64,000 nucleotides of DNA. Source: Tethya wilhelma. Taxonomy: Eukaryota; Porifera; Demospongiae; Tethyida; Tethyidae. Below, in pieces: positions 35,620 through 61,500 of this stretch. How positions within the stretch are numbered: the first letter of the stretch is position 1; the number at the start of each line of letters is the position of its first letter. The stretch covers positions 17,218,269-17,282,268 of the forward strand of contig CAXIPT010000001.1 in the NCBI GenBank assembly GCA_964030475.1, written 5' to 3'. The position numbers and the translations under genes are program-made. The notes under the pieces are model-generated. The model saw nothing but the letters and a program-made list of their open reading frames with translations, ran no database searches and was not told where the DNA came from.

Positions 35620-36489
35620 ATGGTAAGTTTTTTTATCTTGAGTGTGTGTACCATCACAAATTATGTATGTATATATATATACTAAATAAACTGTCATGTT
35701 AAAGGTCAGAGTCAGATTATTGAGGCTGTGCAGCCACAGAAGAAGATATGACATAATAGGACAACCAGATCCTCTTTCAAACATTGCACCCATCAAAGTC
35801 AAGACCCCTTCGTCCCAAGCAGTACGTATGTAGTGGAGTTCCAGTTGAAGATTTAAGAATCACAATGGTATTTTTTCCTATGCAGGAAAAAGAGCTTCAG
35901 CAATTGCAATTGGAAGCTTGGCAACTGAATCACAACTTTTGGAATAGGCACAACCAGCAGTTCAAAGAAGAGAAGGCAAAGTTTGTTTCCCAGATACAGA
36001 CAGATGGTGAGGAATAGTATGTGTATTCAGGAGTCATTGTGTACTTGGTCAATGACATCATCAATCCTGTTTCCATTTTTAGGCTCCAAGGTAACCGCCA
36101 GTGAGCTGTCAGATTTCTACAAACAATTTTTGGATGACAAATTTGCAGATCACATGCAGTACTCCAAGTGAGCTAATTATCATTATTGTGTGTACAATAC
36201 CACCAGATACATGTTATATCAGCCAAAATTGGAAGCTAGAACTACATGGGCCCCGGCTGTAGTACTATGTGTGATTGTGCATTGCATATAGAGACGTTAC
36301 ATTGTTATATGTAATGTGCATGTGAATGCAATTAGCTTCTCAATCTTATATAAGTGGCTTGTTTTCTATGGTATGTGATATACAAAATAATTGTTTATTT
36401 TTATTGTCAGGCAATGGATGAAGATACAGTTTAAGTTGACATGGACTTCTCTAAAAGTTTCACTTAAAACGATATTGAAACTTTCATAG
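35620..36489 (+). CDS. COA8: Cytochrome c oxidase assembly factor 8 (APOPT1)
   Basis: Exons: 35620-35622 (the ATG alone), 35705-35821, 35886-36006, 36083-36167 and 36411-36489, giving 134 aa. The N-terminus MVRVRLLRLCSHRRR is a strongly basic mitochondrial leader. DIIGQPDPLSNIAPIK corresponds to the conserved IGPPD.YSNLRPI. EKELQQLQLEAWQLNHNFW, NQQFKEEKAKFV, ASELSDFYKQFLDDKFADHM and YSKQWMKIQFKLTW follow the family order. COA8 protects complex IV from oxidative turnover. The unusual point is that the first coding exon seems to hold only the start codon, spliced at ATG|GTAAGT. Confidence 0.88.
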
Positions 36490-36883
36490 GGTTTTGAAAA
36501 CTGACCAATATCACATTGTTCAATCATGTTATTGTCTGACATCTTAACATAATTATTGTGCTAACATGATTCTGGGAATGGGTGAATAACACAAGGTATA
36601 AATTATATGACAATAATAACTTTATCAACTGGGGTGATAAAATTAATATAATTATATAACTATATAATATATAGCTGACATAGAACTTCTTTATTACGTA
36701 CAGAGAAGTAAATTACAATAATATAGGCAACTTAAACTTATGAGCACAAGTGATTACACAACTGTACAAGCACACACACAAATAGATGCAAAAGTTCCTT
36801 GTTATCACACACAACAGGGACACCGTACGTAGGTCTGGTACCAAAATTAATGTGGTGTATAGCTAGAGGTAGTTAAAATTCTT
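36490..36883. other. Convergent spacer COA8 / SNAP-25, AT-rich
   Basis: 394 bp of AT-rich sequence with several ATAATTAT runs, presumably the two 3' UTRs. No gene or repeat is resolved. Confidence 0.5.
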
Positions 36884-37562
36884 CTAGAGTTGCTTCCTGA
36901 TACGGTAGTTAGCTTGATCCAAGTGGGCCACGTTGACATCTGCCTTACGGTTGATGCGTTCCAGCTGGTCGTTTTGACGGTCCAACTCACCTCCCATCTC
37001 TGTTGCAATACCCTTGAGGTTTCCAAGAACGTCAGATACGGCTCTGTTGCCACAAGAGAAAGAGCAAAAAATGTTTTTAGTAAAGTTAGAATAAAGGAAG
37101 CTATCCGACTTACTGTAAGTTGTCCTCCATTTCATCTTCACGGTCATCATTGGTCACACGTTTGACAAAAGGTCCTTCAGGCTGTCGTCGTCCTCCCGAT
37201 GAGCTTGTTGGCTGTTCAGTGACCACATTCTCCATCTGTTGGGCTTTCTTTCCATACACTTTCTTATATCCTTTAGAAGTCTGGATGTTTCTGGGTCGAC
37301 CACACGGACATGCGCAGCAACCGCAACACTGTTCCAATTTTGTCAAGTTTCGGTCAGTTTGCTTCAGGTCCACGTTTATCTCGTCCAATCTTCTTTCAAC
37401 GTTGTCCAACTGTTCTCCTTGTTCGTTCAGAGTGACCAGAGTGTCCACGCCAATTTGGTTAGTCTCTTCAGCGACTTGCCTGATACGGCGTGTGGCATCC
37501 AAACTCTCGTTGGTAACATGGTCAATGCGCTGGTCTAGACTGTATCGCTCGTCCGTAGCCAT
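36884..37562 (-). CDS. SNAP25: SNAP-25-like Qb/Qc SNARE
   Basis: Two exons, 37114-37562 and 36884-37043, 202 aa from ATG at 37562. First SNARE motif: SLDQRIDHVTNESLDATRRI through TLVTLNEQGEQLDNVERRLD and INVDLKQTDRNLTKLEQCCG, with the zero-layer glutamine in EQGEQ. A cysteine cluster CCGCCACPC matches the palmitoylation region of SNAP-25, and YKKVYGK follows as in the YKKAWG of vertebrates. Second SNARE motif: VTNDDREDEMEDNLQAVSDV to RINRKADVNVAHLDQANYRI. It would pair with syntaxin and VAMP in exocytosis. An in-frame open extension reaches 37619 but begins with GTG (PTNYSEQRPLLEEYDSEG), so an upstream exon or a different start is possible. Confidence 0.88.
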
Positions 37563-37938
37563 TCCCTCACTGTCGTATTCTTCTAATAGTGGCCTTTGTT
37601 CAGAGTAGTTGGTAGGCACGCCACGCCAAGATCTCGATCTGCCACTTACAGCCGTTTTTAGTTGTAAATGGGAGTGGTGAGGAAGAACAATGTAGAAAAA
37701 AATGGCTAATTAAGTATCATGTGACAGATCACGTGAACGAACCCAGCCCAGAATAACCTTTGACCTTCTCAAAATACCATGACATTGTCATATAAATTTT
37801 GTTGCTCTCTGGCTCTGCATGCAGTCATCCTTTACAAAATTTAAGAGTTTTCTTATACTATAATAAAGCAAGGATTCAAAAAAAAAAATTAAAATGAAAG
37901 AATGATAGTGCCTGAGGTACCAGTAACTGCCGAAGTAC
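37563..37938. promoter_or_regulatory. Upstream region of the SNAP-25-like gene
   Basis: Spacer between the SNAP-25-like start and the ISCA2 stop. Contains a short (AATG)-poor A-run near 37880 and the likely 5' UTR. CACGTGA occurs near 37730. Confidence 0.35.
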
Positions 37939-38694
37939 CTACTTCAAAGCAAAGGATGCTCCACAAGAACATCCCAACTCAGCGTTTGGATTGTTGGTAA
38001 TTCTAAATGATGATCGTATGAGTTCTTGTTCATAATCCACAGTAGAACCTTCCAACAGACTCAACGAGAGCTCATCAATAACAATTTTTGCTCCATCTCT
38101 TTCAAACACTCTATCAAGGGGAAGTAAAAACAACAAATGTAAGTAACACTATAGATGTTATGTCTATTTCTCTTCCTGACCTGTCATCTCCAGAGCAGTT
38201 TGTGTCAAGGTCGAACTTGTATTGAAACCCTGAGCAACCACCTCCTTCCACTATTATCCTCAACATCGAGTTTTCCTCTCCAGTAGTCACTTTTTTCAGT
38301 TGCTGCAGAGTCATAACATGTTACATATATCACAGCATGTTATGCAATGATATTATTCAAGTGGTATATAAATGACAATAGCAGGCTTGCTATACCTTTC
38401 GATATAATTTACATGTTTCTGCTTCAAGGAATGTGGCCATGGGTATGGTTCTCTTACCTTTACACACTTGTCTGAAAGTCTTAATCCTTTACTAGAACTC
38501 TCTGGGGGACTAGTGGGTTCATTCTGAACTGTCTCTGTGCTCAGTCTTCTCATCAGGGTTGTCCATGTTGAACCCTGTCCTGTCCAGTGACCCTCAGTGC
38601 ATACCAATCCTTTCTCAACAACTCTATTGACATTAGCAATAGCTCTGTGAGACTGGAGGGTTCTTAGTAGAAGAGAGAAGCGTGTAGCTGCCAT
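37939..38694 (-). CDS. ISCA2: Iron-sulfur cluster assembly protein ISCA2
   Basis: Three exons in order: 38458-38694, 38181-38302 and 37939-38110, giving 176 aa. A 70-residue basic mitochondrial leader ([20 protein letters not shown]...) precedes [14 protein letters not shown]. The A-type domain has [16 protein letters not shown] (Cys102), [20 protein letters not shown] and the C-terminal [13 protein letters not shown] (Cys167, Cys169). These three cysteines bind the cluster. ISCA2 works with ISCA1 and IBA57 in mitochondrial 4Fe-4S assembly. The domain is complete. Confidence 0.95.
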
Positions 38695-38872
38695 CAGTAG
38701 AGGCGTTTATTCAGAGGGTTGAAAAGTAGGTAAGAATCGTATGGTAGAAAAGTCTAATAGACAGCTAGTCTAGATTTAGCTTTCTAAACTGACGACTCGT
38801 ACAAGGTCAGGCTTGACCTCGACCTCTGAGTCACTTGCATGTCACTACGATTCATGTGATTTCCTATGAAGA
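38695..38872. promoter_or_regulatory. Bidirectional promoter ISCA2 / endoglycosylceramidase-like
   Basis: 178 bp between divergent starts. No TATA box or obvious known element was identified; assignment is positional. Confidence 0.4.
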
Positions 38873-39535
38873 ATGGGAAGGTCTGCATTGATTCTTCTTT
38901 ATCTCACATTTCTCCCTCTGCTAGCTCAGGTAAGAGTATTTATTCTAGGAGCATTCTCATCTCAAGGACAAGACCTATCCTCTTCATGATCACAACATTC
39001 ACTCATTCTGTAGAGCAAACCAGGAGGAAGACTATTCACCAAGACTCCTTACAATCAAGGCCCAAAGTCGAAATGGCTGCCAGAACCAGCACCGGGATGT
39101 ATCTTTGTGAACACCACTTCCCATCGACTGATGGACAGCTACCAGAGAGAGCATTACTTCCATGGAGTGAATGTCGTAGTGAAAGGTCCACCATGGATCC
39201 CACACACAGACAAGTTTGATGCTCAGTGGAGTTTCTCAGAAGAGGATATGCAACTGCTGAAAAAGTTGGGACTCAATGGAATTAGGTAGAAGTTGTTGTA
39301 AAATTGACCTGCATGTTATGAGCCCCACCCACCATGTAAGCATGACTGGCCAGGAGAGCTAAGCCACAGCTAGCTAGCTAGCTACACCTGTTGTGGTTTC
39401 TTGTAATGGAATTCACAGTGTTTAGACGTGCTGTTGTGTGCTGCAGACTGGGTATGATGTGGCCTGGAGTGGAGCCTGTGAAGGGACAGTACAATCAGAC
39501 CTACATTGATATCGCTAAGTCAATAGTCAACAAGT

Positions 39536-39576
<41 letters not shown>

Positions 39577-42082
39577 AATAAGAGTACATTATTGACCCCC
39601 TTCCCTTCCATTCGGTAGAGCTGGTGAATATGGCATCTACACTCTGCTGGACATGCATCAAGACTCACTGGCACAGAAGTTCTGTGGAGAGGGATTACCA
39701 GACTGGGCAGTGGACATCGGAGGTATAAGTAGCACTCAGAGAAATCTCAAAGAAAGCATACATTAGATAATCTGCACACCTCCAATACTTCTTTACAGAT
39801 GCTCTTTCTTTTCCATTTCCATTGGGAGCTCCATTCAAGAATGATCCTGACACTGGCTATCCCACGGAGCAGGTCAGTAGTAGTACCAGTGTCAAAGCAA
39901 CTGTGTGTACTGTTGTGGACTATCGGTTATTCTACTATATGGAACTAGTGTATGCACTGGATTACCTTTTGTCCAAGACCATATTGTTCATGCATGAAAT
40001 TGCCTATGCTAACTGTGCTGAGTGTATATTGACTCTTTCCTTGTATATATAAGGATTGTGCTAAGCATTCATGGCCCAGTTATCAATTCACAACAGCACT
40101 TTCTAAAGCATGTCAGAATCTCTACAGCAACAAGAATGGTGACTAATCTCACTGTGCTTTGGTATTATTCTCATGTGACTGTCTCTCTCGTTTTGAAGGC
40201 TTAAGAGACAGTTTTGCCGCGTTTTGGGGGAAAGTTGCTCAAGAGTTTTCTGATAACTCCTTTGTCATTGGTTATGACATCATCAATGAACCGTGGGCAG
40301 GTACAATGAGTGTGTATGTGTGTGCAGGACAGTAATGTAGCACCATCTCACCCATCCTAAGGTGATATCTATGCTGATCCTCTTCTTCTGGTGCCTGGAG
40401 AAGCTGACAGAAAAAATTTGGCTCCATTTTACGAAGCTGTAAGCTCTGAATAGAAAATAATCATGCTGAAAATATTGTATGCCTATTGCATCATGTATGT
40501 GTACTAATTGTGCTGGTCTTTCTTCTTGATTGCTTCAATTTAGGTACACACTGAAATCAGAAAACATGATGAGTGTCACAGGTCAGTGGTATAATAACAT
40601 TTTTCCCCAATAACTATTGAAGGATTGTCATGTATATTTTTTGAGTAGTTTCTTCTTTGAGAGTGTGACGTGGGACGAGGGAGAGGTGGGCTTTGAGAAG
40701 GTCCCTGGAGGAAAGGACTACGAGAATCGCAGTGTTGTGTGCTTTCACTTTTATGTTCCTCCTCAGGTACCTCAGTGAATCTGAGTCACTGTACATGTAT
40801 ATTATGAGCTTCTGTGGCACATAATCTACTCTGTATATTCACATTTGAGCTATAACTCTGTATGTTTACATCAAGTGAGGATTTGTGATTAAGATAATGT
40901 TTGATATTAATTTTACTTGTATATAGGTGAGTGAGTCTATCTCATTTGAAGAACGAAAGAAGGATGTAGAGAGACTGAACTGTGGAAGTTAGTTACTTTC
41001 CTGTCCACATTTTAGCATGATGCCAGGATGTATGCTGTGTGATACATTTTGGACATAATATTATGTTTGTCATTTTTCAGGTTTTCTAAGTGAGTTTTCT
41101 CTGGGTAGAGTCTCCACAATGGATGCAGCAGACGAATACCTAACAGTATGTTAACACAAATTCCTGTCAGGTCATAGCTTCATTCCCAGGCTCCTTCCCT
41201 CGTGAATATCTCCCTCCTTATTTTGAAGAAAATTTCACAAGGGCTCAGCTGAGAAGCCTGGGAATAATGCTAGTCAGGTCATTGTCTCAATATAGCTGTC
41301 ACAACTTTAAATGTGATAGCACTGAATAGTTACTACAAATAATGCCCACCAACCTAAGCTATTTGTTTCTTTTGCTTCTTTAGTCGTGGCTGGCATGGGA
41401 CTACAAAGGATATGTTCCTATCACAGTGAGTTTATGTTATTGTATGCCACTTCATAATAATTATTATACCATCTGTGTGCATGAATTCTGTTTATTAGGG
41501 CTCTGGAAATGGCTTTTGGTTTGGAAATGGAACCTTGAATACAGATGTTGTTCAAGTGAGTGTGTGCATACATTGTGTTGGTTGTATTAATTCTGTGCAG
41601 ATATAGTACTGCCGGTATTGATCGTTGATGATTCTTGCAGAGAACTAGTCGTACATATGCTCAAGTTGTGGCAGGAGTTACCTTGAAGATGAACTACAAG
41701 CAAGAGACAAACGAATTCTATCTCAAGTATTTTACAAACCGATTCTGTAAATCAAACACCACTGAGGTCAGTATATATGCACATTATCAGTATTGCATTT
41801 GAGCGGTGTACTTGTACTTTAAGCATCATATCCTCACGCATTACCCCCATACCTCTGCCACCATACTTGGCTATGCAGATTTATCTGAATGAAGAGCTTC
41901 ATTATAAACATGGCTACAATGTTGTCATCACTCAAAGTCCCAATGAAGGAGGCATGCAATGGCACTCCCCAGAGCCCAATCACATCCATGTGATACACAA
42001 TATCGCTTTGCCTGAGGGGATGGTCATAGAGGTGAACATTACAGCAACACAGCCACCAAGACTTGCTGACAGTTTGGTTTAG
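38873..42082 (+). CDS. Endoglycosylceramidase-like glycoside hydrolase family 5 enzyme, secreted
   Basis: Sixteen exons: 38873-38929, 39014-39285, 39447-39533, 39619-39722, 39799-39872, 40054-40138, 40199-40300, 40362-40438, 40544-40581, 40649-40766, 40927-40987, 41081-41145, 41384-41425, 41499-41555, 41641-41766 and 41879-42082, giving 522 aa. MGRSALILLYLTFLPLLA is a signal peptide. GH5 barrel features: YFHGVNVVVKGPPW, LGLNGIRLGMMWPGVEP, YGIYTLLDMHQD, GYDIINEPWAG (acid/base Glu about 257), FHFYVPPQ, and SEFSLG (nucleophile Glu about 363). The QDSLAQKFCGEGLPDWAV segment and the C-terminal beta-domain are as in endoglycoceramidases, which cut the glycan from glycosphingolipids in one piece. 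Several NxT/S sites fit secretion. Relatives are known in bacteria and in early animals such as cnidarians. Confidence 0.88.
39538..39574. repeat. (GT)n microsatellite
   Basis: A GT run beginning at the donor of exon 3 of the endoglycosylceramidase-like gene. Confidence 0.9.
41190..41276. repeat. Small element with inverted ends ATTCCCAGGCT
   Basis: ATTCCCAGGCT at 41192 and AGCCTGGGAAT at 41258 flank about 55 bp in an intron of the endoglycosylceramidase-like gene. GAGCCTGGGAACGAGGCTAG and variants recur near 1144, 11080, 12690 and 33661. Confidence 0.6.
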
Positions 42083-42313
42083 AGATTTTATTTCCGGTTT
42101 GTTGTATTAAACTATTAATAAATAAAAGTAATTTGGAAGTTAAAAATAAATTTAATAATATTATGAGTAAAAAATCTTACAGCAAGTTTTTAATCACAAC
42201 AGCAATCCTAACTGATTACAGCAATTATTAAGTATTAAAAGTCACAGCAGCATACAAGTAGTGATAATTATATAGATATAGTATAATATTACACACTTAT
42301 TCTGACAGCCATG
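42083..42313. other. Convergent spacer
   Basis: 231 bp, very AT-rich, with AATAAA at about 42118 (a fitting polyadenylation signal for the + strand gene). Nothing else seen. Confidence 0.5.
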
Positions 42314-58119
<15,806 letters not shown>

Positions 58120-58545
58120 TCTTAACAATGTCAAGGTATAACCGTCGGTGGAAAGTCCTACTCTAGACGCATTAGAAATCTCGAGCTCAAATGATCGTCT
58201 AATCTTCTTTTCTCAGTTACAAAAAAATCCCACTGATTATATTAGCTCAATTAAGTAATCTAGTTACCATCCTCAATGTTTGCAATGTTGATCCCTATTA
58301 TCCCATATCAGGTCACATATACACTTAGTGCGCGATTACGCATACGAACTGCGCGCGAGCCCCACCCTCGCGCATGCGCACAAAAGCTGGCAAAGGTTTA
58401 CTGTACAAGTAAAGTAGGAATGTGTTTGAGCTTACATAGAGTTGAAAATACAAATATAAAGTGAAAACTATTGATTGAATATAAAACTACTGTAGGATTG
58501 TGGAATAATAATCATAATATATGACATTGCAGTGGTGTTCAAGCA
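58120..58545. promoter_or_regulatory. Promoter region of adhesion GPCR 1 / 3' flank of adhesion GPCR 2
   Basis: 426 bp. A CpG-rich block at 58328-58382 (GTGCGCGATTACGCATACGA, CTCGCGCATGCGCACAAAAG) contains an NRF1-like GCGCATGCGC palindrome about 250 bp upstream of the ATG of receptor 1. The block near 58140-58210 may be 5' UTR. Confidence 0.5.
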
Positions 58546-61500
58546 TTAAGCCATTTCCTCTCCTTCACTGCTCTCATCACTGCTCTCATCAGAGTAGAAA
58601 TCCACCTCAACACTCTCAATGTGATGCTTTTGTGCCTTCTTTGTTGAAAATCGCTTTACACGAGCTTTCAAAGCCTTTTCTTCTTTGCCATTTCCGACGT
58701 TTTGTGACTTATCCATTGATTCCTCGGTGTTGTTGGCATCTACATTGGTTTCAGCAATGGTGACTGTTTTCTCAGGCTCTGGTGTTCCTTTGAGTGAAGA
58801 GTTGTGTCCATTTGTGAGAGGAATTTCAGTGTATCTCTCCTCTTTTTGGAGATCGAGTGCTTCCTTTGATGCTTCAGAGCTGTAGTCAGTCTTCACGAGT
58901 GTTTCAGAGTTGTAGTCCGTTTTTGAGAGAGTTTCAGAAGCATAATTCTTTCCTATGGTGGTTGAATTGATCCCTGTGCTACCTGTACCTCCTGTTACGG
59001 TTTTGAAATTACGCCTTGTAGCAGCAGAACTGGTTGGTTGTTTGTACTGCGATGGATGAAGGAACTGAGATTTGTACTTGCCACACGAGAGAAGCTCTTT
59101 CCACGACTCCCGAGCCTCCTTGCTAAAGACACAGAAGAAGAGAAAGATGAAGAATCCTTGGAAGGCAGTGAAGATTGTGAACAGGATTTGGGCAGGTATT
59201 CTGACTTCTTGGACAGTGATGGTGAGAGCAGCAAACAACCAGGAGAGGCCAAAGAGGAACATGACACCAGTGATGCTGATCATGAGACGAACAACAGTTG
59301 CTGGTTTCATTCGTTCTTGTTGTCGGCTCAACTGTCCTCTGGTGTGTTTGATGAGGACGTAGATGACAATGGCAAACATGATGAAGTTGAAGATGATGAC
59401 AATGAAGATCAAAGCAAGAAATGCTCCAAAGAATGCACCAGGATGACTGAGGAAACAGCTAAAAATGGAGGAAGAATTTCATATACTTTTTTAAAATGTT
59501 GCAAACTAAGAACAGCATACACAAAACTTACAATTGTTCCCTATCAATAATAATGTCATTGTCAGGATCATTTCCTGTTGCCAAATCAACAATGAGAGGA
59601 ATCACTACTGGAATGATGGGGACCACTGGAGGGAGAGAAGAGAAGAGAATAACCCTTTAGTTCAGTTTAGTACACCATTGTAAATGATAAGACAAAGTAC
59701 TTACACCAACAGACAAAGGAGAGGATGACAATGTACTTGGTGGTGATTCTGAAGAACACAAGGACAAGTTTCTGAAACATGAGTAGAGCCTCTGCTCCCA
59801 TCCACATCACAGCCACCAGAGTGAAGTAGTGGATGAGAACAGACACAGTCACACATCCACCATAGTTCCCCGTTCGTTCAATTCCCACTATAAACACCAG
59901 CAGCATACAGAATATGGCAATGCAGAGCTGGATGTGATACTTTGAGGCATCTTTCTGACGTAGTTTCCTTCAAAAAAAGATGTGGAATTAAGCAGTATGT
60001 TCTGAGTACTAAAAATGAATGCTATAGCCTACTTGAAGATCAACATGGTCATCACAGTTAGCACAAGCCCAACCAGTGATATGGTAACTCCAATGATGGA
60101 AATGAAGTTAAGGGCCCTCCTTAGTCCATCATCCAGAGGCTCACATTCAGCAAATCTTGAGCAAATATCCTAAATTAAGATCACAAATATCAAACCATAA
60201 AGTGACTGCTAGCTAATTTTGCTTCTTGTCTCCTTAATACTCACTCCAATGATTGCAAAGTTGGTGAGATGGGTGCAATTGCAAGTGACGACACCATCAT
60301 CTCCCACGGCAGTCACACATCCATCAGGTGTCCATGCATCGAGAGTGAAATCCCAAGAAACACATCTCTCTGATTCAGGTCGTATCTGAGACTCAGACTG
60401 CGCGGGTGGAATAGAGTGTTAGCATGTGGGTATATAGAAATTCAAAGGTTTGGAAAAGTTCCTACTTACTTCATTTACGGTGAGTCGCAGGACGATAGAG
60501 ACCGGTTCGACAAGATTGTTAATGTCAAAAAATGGGCCAACGGTGGAAGCAAGCACTCGAGAGACTACAGCCATGTTATCTCCATCATCTCCATTTGGAT
60601 TCTCTTGAATGTCAGTTGAGAGAGGGAACAGAGTGGGAACATCGTAGACGGCAAAATAGATGCCGACACTTCCGTCAGGAGTCAGACGGCCTTCGATTGT
60701 TTGAAAGAGTGATGCTGGCAATCTTATAGCAGCCAGTTCCTCTGGAGCTAATCCTCCTGGCATTACCTGATCACCAGCACCAAGAGAAACAGTCGGGAGC
60801 CCGTTTTCTAAAAAGACACAGAAATATTAATAAAATACTGTCTTACTAGTTACTATTCCATAAGTACCAACTCCTTACCAGAAGATTCACTGAATGAAAA
60901 TCCTCTTCCGGTTGTTTGAAGTGTTTGCAATGAAGTCTAAAGATAGAAATGAGCGGTGGGAGCAAAATCTTAGTGAATAAACATTCCAAACAATTGACAC
61001 TTGTTAGCTTACCCTTTCAGCAACAATTACCAAATCTTCAACCAAAATTGTATCATTTTCACCAAACTCAACTTGTTGAGCATATCGGACAGCAACTATC
61101 TCAAGGGATTCTACAATGCTGTAATGAATTACAGAGCCAATAATAACATGAAATCAAGCAAACATCAACTATCTGATATATATCTGTGAAAGTTCCATGT
61201 GTAAGACTGGACTCACATTGAACTGCTCTCTTCCATTAGCACAGTATCATTCCACTGCAGCAGAGAACTAGCTGATTCTGCTAGGTTTAATACCACCTAA
61301 TAAAAGATAAACCATCAGTCATCAAAATGTCCTAATGAAGGTAAGATTGTCAAAATGTCCTGCAAAAATTAATGAAGTAATTTTTACTTTAACTTACTGG
61401 TCGAGGAACTTGAAGAGTTGCTCCCTCCACAAACTGTGCTACCATCTCAAAAACTTGAGCCACCATTCTCAAGTTTGTCTGACCTTGATCAGCAACGTTA

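Noticed and set aside
37120..37608. 162-aa frame on the plus strand opposite SNAP-25
   Set aside because: Antisense shadow of the SNARE exon; the minus strand has clear SNARE heptads.
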